Positions 58,872 to 64,000 of a DNA stretch of 64,000 nt are shown in pieces. Below the pieces are notes generated by a model. It was not told the DNA's origin, made no database searches, and saw nothing but the letters and a program-made list of their open reading frames with translations. The stretch lies in the NCBI RefSeq assembly GCF_027923905.1, contig NZ_AP026966.1, positions 62,001 through 126,000 on the forward strand, read 5' to 3'. Origin of the DNA: Massilia varians. Lineage in GTDB: Bacteria > Pseudomonadota > Gammaproteobacteria > Burkholderiales > Burkholderiaceae_D. The position numbers and the translations under genes are program-made. Positions within the stretch are counted from its first letter, which is position 1; each line of letters opens with the position of its first letter.

Positions 58872-59503
58872 TACTTCGGTGCCTTCAGCGGCTTGGAAGC
58901 CAGCTGCTGGTTACGCTCGGCCAGCTTCTTGATCAGGCCATCGATGCCGCCCTTGTTGATCTCGCTGGCGAAGGTGCTGGTGTAGGTCTGGACCAGCCAG
59001 GCGCCCAGCACGTTGATGTCATAGATCTTCCAGCCCTGCGGGCCATTGGCCAGGCGGTAGTTCAGGGTGATCGGCTCGCCGCGGGCGACCTTCACCTGCG
59101 AACGCACTTCCACGTCGTTGGCGCCCGCTTCGGCACGCATCGGCTGGAATTCCACGGTCTCGTTCTTGATCTGCGACAGCGCACCCGAGTAGGTGTAGAC
59201 CAGCAGGTTGGTGAATTCCTTGGTCAGCGCTTGCTGCTGCGCCGGGGTGGCCTGGCGCCAGAAGCGGCCGGCCGCCTGCTGGGTCATCTTCTGGGCGTCG
59301 ACGTGCGGCAGGATCTTGGAATTGACCAGGTCCATGATCTTGTTGCGGTTGCCGGCCTGGATGTCCTTGTCCGACTTGACGGTCTCGATGACGTCGGCGC
59401 TGATGCGCTTGACCAGGGCGTCCGGGGCTTCGGCGGCGATGGCCGAGGTGGCGAAGGCGATGGTGGCGCTTGCTGCTGCGATCAGTTGGATGATGGGCTT
59501 CAT
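58871..59503 (-). CDS. mlaC: Phospholipid-binding protein MlaC (periplasmic shuttle)
   Basis: A 210-residue protein with signal peptide (MKPIIQLIAAASATIAFATSAIA) and the MlaC/Ttg2D core RFWRQATPAQQQALTKEFTNLLVYTYSGAL. It carries phospholipids between MlaA at the outer membrane and MlaFEDB at the inner membrane. A 105-bp gap separates it from mlaA, mostly GC-rich, with no terminator. Confidence 0.95.
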   Translation of the reverse strand: MKPIIQLIAAASATIAFATSAIAAEAPDALVKRISADVIETVKSDKDIQAGNRNKIMDLVNSKILPHVDAQKMTQQAAGRFWRQATPAQQQALTKEFTNLLVYTYSGALSQIKNETVEFQPMRAEAGANDVEVRSQVKVARGEPITLNYRLANGPQGWKIYDINVLGAWLVQTYTSTFASEINKGGIDGLIKKLAERNQQLASKPLKAPK

Positions 59504-59608
59504 GTGGTTTCCTTGTCGTTGGGATACGGCGCCGGCGTCAAGCGGCGCGGCATGTCCCGGTTAACTCTTCTTGCCGGCTTACGGATGACACCGGTGTGTA
59601 AGGACTTG

Positions 59609-60409
59609 TTACTTCGTCGGCTCCGCGCTTGCCTTGCCGGCCGGGTCGGCCGCCGGTTCGGCATTGCTGGTCGCCTCGTCGGCATCGTCGGTGCCGTCGG
59701 CCTGGCGCGGCACGTTGCCGTCGTAGACCTGGCTCTGGCGGCGCTGCATGTAGCCGTCGCGGATGAACTCGTAGCGGTCCAGGGCGGCGTCTTCCAGCAG
59801 GTTGCCGGCGTCGAGCAGGCTGGCGCGCTTGTCAACCACGCGGATCGCCGCGCCGATGTTGCGCCAGTTTTCCGGACGCTTGTACTTCCAGATGTCGGCG
59901 CCGATATCGGCCGGCAGCGCGGCGGTGTCACGTACCGTAGATGGGCCCAACACCGGCAACATCAAGAAGGGGCCGCTTGGTACGCCCCAGACGCCCAGAG
60001 TCTGGCCGAAATCCTCGTTATGCTTCTGGATGCCGGCTTCGGAGGCGATGTCGAGCAGGCCGAAGATGCCGAAGGTCGAATTGACGGCGACACGGGTGAC
60101 GTCGCCCATGCCGGCCTCGCCCTTGCCCTGCAGCAGGTTGTTCACCGCGCTCCAGGCATCGGACAGGTTGCCGAAGAAATTGCTGACGCCGGTCTGCACG
60201 AAGCTCGGGGTGACGTTCTTGTAGGCGGTGGCGGTCGGCTTCAGGACGGCACGGTCGACCGTGTCGTTGAAGCGGAATACGGCGCGGTTATAGCCTTCCA
60301 GCGGGTCCTGCGGATTCTGCGTGGTAGCGCAGCCGGTCAGCAGCAGGGCAACGGCGATTGCTGCAAGCCCATGAATACGGCCGGTGGTACGGTGTGGTGC
60401 GTGTTTCAT
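59609..60409 (-). CDS. mlaA: Outer-membrane lipoprotein MlaA (VacJ)
   Basis: A 266-residue lipoprotein with lipobox LLTGC (Cys 27) and the VacJ core EGYNRAVFRFNDTVDRAVLKPTA and WGVPSGPFLMLPVLGPSTVRD. The C-terminal 40 residues are Ala/Asp/Glu-rich and of low complexity. It removes mislocalised phospholipid from the outer leaflet. It overlaps mlaD by 4 bp, so mlaA belongs to the mla operon here, unlike in E. coli where it is separate. Confidence 0.95.
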   Translation of the reverse strand: MKHAPHRTTGRIHGLAAIAVALLLTGCATTQNPQDPLEGYNRAVFRFNDTVDRAVLKPTATAYKNVTPSFVQTGVSNFFGNLSDAWSAVNNLLQGKGEAGMGDVTRVAVNSTFGIFGLLDIASEAGIQKHNEDFGQTLGVWGVPSGPFLMLPVLGPSTVRDTAALPADIGADIWKYKRPENWRNIGAAIRVVDKRASLLDAGNLLEDAALDRYEFIRDGYMQRRQSQVYDGNVPRQADGTDDADEATSNAEPAADPAGKASAEPTK

Positions 60410-60879
60410 TCACTACCTTCCTTTCCTTCAGCGGCCTTGCTATAGATGAATTGATTGATCAGGTCTTCGAGCACCGTCGCCGACTGGGTACGGTTGATGC
60501 GGTCGCCCTCGACCAGGTTCTGGGTGTCGCCACCCGGTTCGATGCCGATGTACTGCTCGCCCAGCAGGCCGGCAGTCAGGATCTTCAGCGAACTGTCTTT
60601 CGGGAATTTATATCCTGGCTCCATATCGAGGCGCACGAGCGCCTGATAGGTCTTGTCGTCGAAGCTGATTTCGCCCACGCGGCCGACCACCACGCCGGCG
60701 CTCTTGACCGGCGCCTGCGGCTTGAGGCCGCCGATATTGTCGAACTTGGCGGTCACGGCATAGGTCTTGCTGAACGAGAACGAGCTCATGTTGCCGGCCT
60801 GCAGCGCCAGGAACAGCAGCGAGGCCGCGCCCAGCAGGACAAACAGGCCAACCCAGACGTCGATAGTTTTGCGATGCAT
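60406..60879 (-). CDS. mlaD: MCE-domain phospholipid transport protein MlaD
   Basis: A 157-residue protein with one N-terminal membrane helix (VGLFVLLGAASLLFLALQAG) and an MCE domain containing FDNIGGLKPQAPVKSAGVVVGRVGEI and LTAGLLGEQYIGIEPGG. It forms the hexameric periplasmic ring on MlaFEB. Confidence 0.95.
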   Translation of the reverse strand: MHRKTIDVWVGLFVLLGAASLLFLALQAGNMSSFSFSKTYAVTAKFDNIGGLKPQAPVKSAGVVVGRVGEISFDDKTYQALVRLDMEPGYKFPKDSSLKILTAGLLGEQYIGIEPGGDTQNLVEGDRINRTQSATVLEDLINQFIYSKAAEGKEGSE

Positions 60880-60916
60880 ACGAATACCCTAGTAATTCGG
60901 TGTTGTTGTTGACTTG

Positions 60917-61702
60917 TTACTTGTTGAACATCAGTGCGGTCATGATGAAATCCAGGCCCCAGACCATCAGCGACGCGATCACGACGGTGCGCGTGGTTGC
61001 GCGCGAGACGTCTTCCGGGGTCGGCTTGGTCTGGTAACCCTGGAACAGCGCCGTGAACGTGACCGCGATACCAAAGATAAAGCTTTTGAGAACACTATTC
61101 AGTACGTCAGCGCGCACATCCACGCCGGCCTGCATCTGCGACCAGAACGCGCCCTCGTCCACGCCGATCAGCTGCACGCCGACCAGGTAGCCGCCAAACA
61201 CGCCGACCGCCGAGAAGATGGCCGCGAGGATAGGCATGGCGATCACGCCGCCCCAGAAACGCGGCGCCAGCACGCGCTGGACCGGGTTAATCGCCATCAT
61301 TTCCATGGCGGAGAGCTGCTCGCCGGCTTTCATGAGGCCGATCTGCGCGGTGAGCGAGGTGCCGGCGCGGCCGGCGAACAGCAGCGCGGTCACGACCGGG
61401 CCGAGCTCGCGCACCAGGGCCAGCGCCACCACCTGTCCCAGCGCCTGCTCGGCGCCGTACTGGTTCAGCGTGTAATAGCCCTGCAGGCCGAGCACCATGC
61501 CGACGAACAGGCCGGACACGATGATGATCACCAGCGAATAATTGCCGATGAAGTGGATCTGCTCCGAGATCAGGGCCGGACGCCGGAAGGCGCCGGGCGA
61601 GACGCCGAGCAGGTTGAAGAAGGCGCGCGTGGCGAAGCCGACGCTTTCGATGGCTTCGCGTACGCTACGGCCGATATGTCCCAGGAAACGCGTGATCGTC
61701 AT
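60917..61702 (-). CDS. mlaE: Lipid asymmetry ABC transporter permease MlaE
   Basis: A 261-residue permease of the MlaE family. The coupling region MKAGEQLSAMEMMAINPVQRVLAPRF is conserved, with hydrophobic segments throughout. It overlaps mlaF by 4 bp; a 37-bp gap precedes mlaD. Confidence 0.96.
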   Translation of the reverse strand: MTITRFLGHIGRSVREAIESVGFATRAFFNLLGVSPGAFRRPALISEQIHFIGNYSLVIIIVSGLFVGMVLGLQGYYTLNQYGAEQALGQVVALALVRELGPVVTALLFAGRAGTSLTAQIGLMKAGEQLSAMEMMAINPVQRVLAPRFWGGVIAMPILAAIFSAVGVFGGYLVGVQLIGVDEGAFWSQMQAGVDVRADVLNSVLKSFIFGIAVTFTALFQGYQTKPTPEDVSRATTRTVVIASLMVWGLDFIMTALMFNK

Positions 61703-62505
61703 GGGCGCACGCCTCCCAGGCCGAGGTCATCGGCCAGCGACTTGCCCGGATAATGGAAGGGCACCGGGCCATCCGGCGCGGCATTCACGAACTGCTTCAC
61801 ATACGGGTCTTCCGAGACGCGCAGCTCGGCCGGCGTGCCTTCGGCAACGATTTTTCCTGCCGACATGAAGTACACGTAGTCGGCAATCGCGAAGCATTCG
61901 TGCACGTCGTGCGAGACCAGGATCGAGGTCGAGCCGAGGGCGTCGTTCAGGTTGCGGATCAGGTTGGCGGTAACGCCCATGGAAATCGGGTCGAGGCCGG
62001 CGAAGGGCTCGTCGTACATGATCAGTTCGGGGTCGAGCGCGACGGCGCGGGCGACGGCCACGCGGCGCGCCATGCCGCCCGAGATCTCGGCCGGCTTCAG
62101 GCGGTGCGCGTTACGCAGGCCGACGGCGTTGAGTTTCATCAGGACCAAGTCGCGGATCACTTCTTCCGGCAGGTCGGTATGTTCGCGCAGCGGAAAGGCG
62201 ACGTTGTCGAACACCGACAGGTCGGTAAACAGCGCGCCGAACTGGAACAGCATGCCCATGCGGCGGCGCAGGCGGTACAGGCCTTCGGTATTGAGCTGGT
62301 GCACGACTTCGCCGCCCACGCGCACCTCGCCGCGCTGCGGGCGGATCTGGCCGCCGATCAGGCGCAGGACCGTGGTCTTGCCACAGCCCGAACCGCCCAT
62401 GACGGCCACGAGCTTGCCGCGCGGAAAGTCCATGCGCAGGTTCGACAGGATGGAACGCTCCCCGTACGCAAAGTGCAGATCGCGGATTTCAACTAGGTTG
62501 GACAC
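61699..62505 (-). CDS. mlaF: Lipid asymmetry ABC transporter ATPase MlaF
   Basis: A 268-residue ATPase with Walker A GGSGCGKTT near 36, the signature ISGGMARRVAVARAVALD and Walker B LIMYDEPFAGLDP. It starts at GTG 62505, without a good Shine-Dalgarno. First gene of mlaFEDACB, so the promoter must lie in 62506-62963. Confidence 0.95.
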   Translation of the reverse strand: MSNLVEIRDLHFAYGERSILSNLRMDFPRGKLVAVMGGSGCGKTTVLRLIGGQIRPQRGEVRVGGEVVHQLNTEGLYRLRRRMGMLFQFGALFTDLSVFDNVAFPLREHTDLPEEVIRDLVLMKLNAVGLRNAHRLKPAEISGGMARRVAVARAVALDPELIMYDEPFAGLDPISMGVTANLIRNLNDALGSTSILVSHDVHECFAIADYVYFMSAGKIVAEGTPAELRVSEDPYVKQFVNAAPDGPVPFHYPGKSLADDLGLGGVRP

Positions 62506-62727
62506 AGCGTGTTTGATATTTTGGGTAATCCGTTATTGTAGTGCAGAAAGCTTATGCCCCGCTTGAGCTGGCCCAGTCCCAGCGGTTCGGTCGCGCTGAC
62601 GCTGCAAGAAAAGTAACTCGCTGGTCAGATATTTCTGCGTCTAAGCTACTGTTTTTTAAGAGATATGTATCTCTAACAAGCAACCACTTGTCGAATTATA
62701 TCAATGAATACGATGGGAAATCCAAAC

Positions 62728-62750
62728 ATACATTTTCGAATGTATTTTTT
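62728..62750 (+). terminator. Possible plus-strand terminator in AT-rich region
   Basis: ATACATT (62728-62734) and AATGTAT (62739-62745) flank a TTCG tetraloop and are followed by a T tract to 62750. No plus-strand gene precedes it nearby, so its target is unclear. Confidence 0.4.
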
Positions 62751-62910
62751 CGTATGCATGTCATCTGGCTGTCGTGTGATGCGCTGCAATAAGCCTTAGC
62801 GTAAGGACGCCAGCCGCCCTCTTGTCGTGCGGACGCGCACATAAGTGTGCAGGTCGAATGTAAATACCTGGAAGCTGTTGGACCTTGTCCACAGTATTGC
62901 GGAGACGACG

Positions 62911-62936
62911 AAAAAAAAGGCGGCCGAAGCCGCCTT
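62911..62936 (-). terminator. Rho-independent terminator of gltD
   Basis: On the minus strand GGCGGC pairs with GCCGCC around TTCG and runs into eight T residues (plus-strand A tract 62911-62918). It lies 27 bp past the gltD stop. Confidence 0.9.
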
Positions 62937-62963
62937 TGTCCCGGTGTCGCGTCCCCGAGGAAG

Positions 62964-64000
62964 CTAGCGCGGCAACACCGAACTGCCCATCAGGAATTCG
63001 TCGACCGCGCGGGCGCACTGCCGTCCCTCGCGGATCGCCCACACCACCAGCGACTGGCCGCGGCGCATGTCGCCGGCGGCGAACACCTTCGGCACCGAGG
63101 TCTGGTAGGAACGCTCGCCCTCGACCGCGGCGCGGGCATTGCCGCGCGCATCCTTCTGCACGCCGAAGGCGTCCAGCACGTTCTGCACCGGCGACACGAA
63201 GCCCATCGCCAGGAACACCAGGTCGGCCTTCATCTCGAATTCCGAATCCGGCACCTCGGCCATCTTGCCGTCTTTCCACTCGACGCGGCAGGCCACCAGT
63301 TTTTCCACCTTGCCGCCCTTGCCTTCCAGGCGCTTGGTCGCCACCGCCCAGTCGCGCTGGCAGCCTTCCTCGTGCGAGGACGAGGTGCGCAGGCGGGTCG
63401 GCCAGTAGGGCCAGACCAGCGGCTTGTTTTCCTGCTCGGGCGGCATCGGCATCAGTTCGAACTGGGTGACCGAGGCCGCGCCGTGGCGGTTCGAGGTGCC
63501 GACGCAGTCGGAACCGGTGTCGCCGCCACCGATCACGACTACGTGCTTGCCCGTCGCCTTGATCTGGTCCTTCAGCTTGTCGCCGGCATTGACCCGGTTC
63601 TGCTGCGGCAGGAAGTCCATCGCGAAGTGCACGCCCTTGAGCTCGCGGCCCGGCACGGGCAGGTCGCGCGGCTGCTCGGCGCCGCCGGCCAGGACCACGG
63701 CGTCGAAGTCTTGCGCCAGGTCTTCCGGGAAGATGGTGTCGCGCGCCATGTTGCTGACCGTGGCCGGGAAGTCCTTGCCGATCAGGACGCTGGTGCGGAA
63801 GACCACGCCTTCCGCCTTCATCTGCTCTACCCGGCGGTCGATCAGGTCCTTCTCCATCTTGAAGTCGGGAATGCCGTAGCGCAGCAGGCCGCCGATGCGG
63901 TCGCTCTTCTCGAACACGGTCACGTCGTGGCCGACGCGCGCCAGCTGCTGGGCGGCGGCCAGGCCGGCCGGGCCGGAGCCGACCACGGCGACCTTCTTGC
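62964..64000 (-). CDS. gltD: Glutamate synthase small subunit, N-terminus beyond window
   Basis: The frame continues past the right edge, so the N-terminal [4Fe-4S] region is missing. The visible 345 residues include FAD motif [59 protein letters not shown] (NADPH-binding) and the C-terminal [21 protein letters not shown]. It transfers electrons from NADPH to the large subunit GltB, which makes glutamate from glutamine and 2-oxoglutarate. A terminator follows directly, so gltD is probably the last gene of gltBD. Confidence 0.96.
   Translation of the reverse strand, partial: KKVAVVGSGPAGLAAAQQLARVGHDVTVFEKSDRIGGLLRYGIPDFKMEKDLIDRRVEQMKAEGVVFRTSVLIGKDFPATVSNMARDTIFPEDLAQDFDAVVLAGGAEQPRDLPVPGRELKGVHFAMDFLPQQNRVNAGDKLKDQIKATGKHVVVIGGGDTGSDCVGTSNRHGAASVTQFELMPMPPEQENKPLVWPYWPTRLRTSSSHEEGCQRDWAVATKRLEGKGGKVEKLVACRVEWKDGKMAEVPDSEFEMKADLVFLAMGFVSPVQNVLDAFGVQKDARGNARAAVEGERSYQTSVPKVFAAGDMRRGQSLVVWAIREGRQCARAVDEFLMGSSVLPR

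Larger units (their letters stand above)
62506..62963. other. Gene-free AT-rich intergenic region between mlaF and gltD
   Basis: The 458 bp contain no convincing gene. 62620-62760 is strikingly AT-rich against a 66% GC background. It holds AGAGATA-TG-TATCTCT (62659-62674), the hairpin ATACATT-TTCG-AATGTAT with a T tract (62728-62750), and the gltD terminator at 62911-62936. A frame at 62541-62792 has no family resemblance and I do not call it. The mla promoter should be here, but I cannot assign hexamers with confidence. Confidence 0.5.

Noticed and set aside
62541..62792. An 83-codon plus-strand frame before gltD
   Set aside because: Crosses hairpins and the AT-rich stretch, has no ribosome site and no recognisable domain.

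Overview
The window is about 66% GC with dense, mostly unidirectional gene blocks. Gene content and order point to a Betaproteobacterium of the Burkholderiales, most likely Oxalobacteraceae (Massilia/Telluria-like). The signs are a complete his cluster fused to murA, bolA and mla genes and followed by a HIT gene and tatABC, a short-form HisG, priA next to hemE, and many secreted hydrolases. The taxon is inferred from synteny and style, not from a database search.

Region 1 (1-1792): the 3' part of a glycerate 2-kinase gene, then a tRNA-Val/tRNA-Asp/tRNA-Asp cluster behind a good sigma-70 promoter. It is followed by a 153-bp tandem repeat that carries copies of the tRNA-Asp 3' end and of its terminator, and by a nested inverted-repeat element. 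Region 2 (1793-9904): a membrane GGDEF protein, a cyclic-nucleotide-binding protein coupled to an AI-2E-family permease, a HAF-repeat/PKD secreted protein, YgiQ, and two small proteins (DUF4404, VF530). Region 3 (9987-16524): three tandem, exported M3 metallopeptidase paralogues. Region 4 (16627-32132): a GMC oxidoreductase behind helically phased repeats, slyX, a secreted metzincin protease, a Rep-type helicase, a molybdate cluster (modABC with divergent modE and a clear ModE operator), a DUF1857 protein, an orphan lipoamide-dehydrogenase-like enzyme, an MpaB-type protein, an unknown exported protein and priA.

Region 5 (32133-32698): an AT-rich intergenic block with a cluster of DnaA-box-like 9-mers next to hemE. 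Region 6 (33892-45438, plus strand): an S9 peptidase translationally coupled to a 1,370-residue SNF2 helicase, a frameshifted small membrane-protein gene, a DUF885 metallopeptidase, an extracellular PHB-depolymerase-type esterase and a CsgG-like lipoprotein.

Region 7 (45460-62505, all minus strand): mlaFEDACB (outer-membrane lipid asymmetry), a YadGH-type ABC exporter, an IbaG/BolA protein, murA, hisG, hisD, an orphan DNA methyltransferase, hisC, hisB, hisH, hisA, hisF, hisI, hisE, a HIT protein and tatABC. Many junctions are 4-bp ATGA overlaps, so long co-transcribed, coupled units are likely. Region 8 (62506-64000): an AT-rich intergenic stretch and the 3' part of gltD.

There is no prophage, insertion sequence, CRISPR array or recognisable defence island. 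The most unusual items are the orphan methyltransferase embedded in the his operon, the tRNA-derived hairpin repeat, a REP-like family seen three times at gene ends, the triple M3 array, the phased ATGTATC repeats and the DnaA-box cluster.
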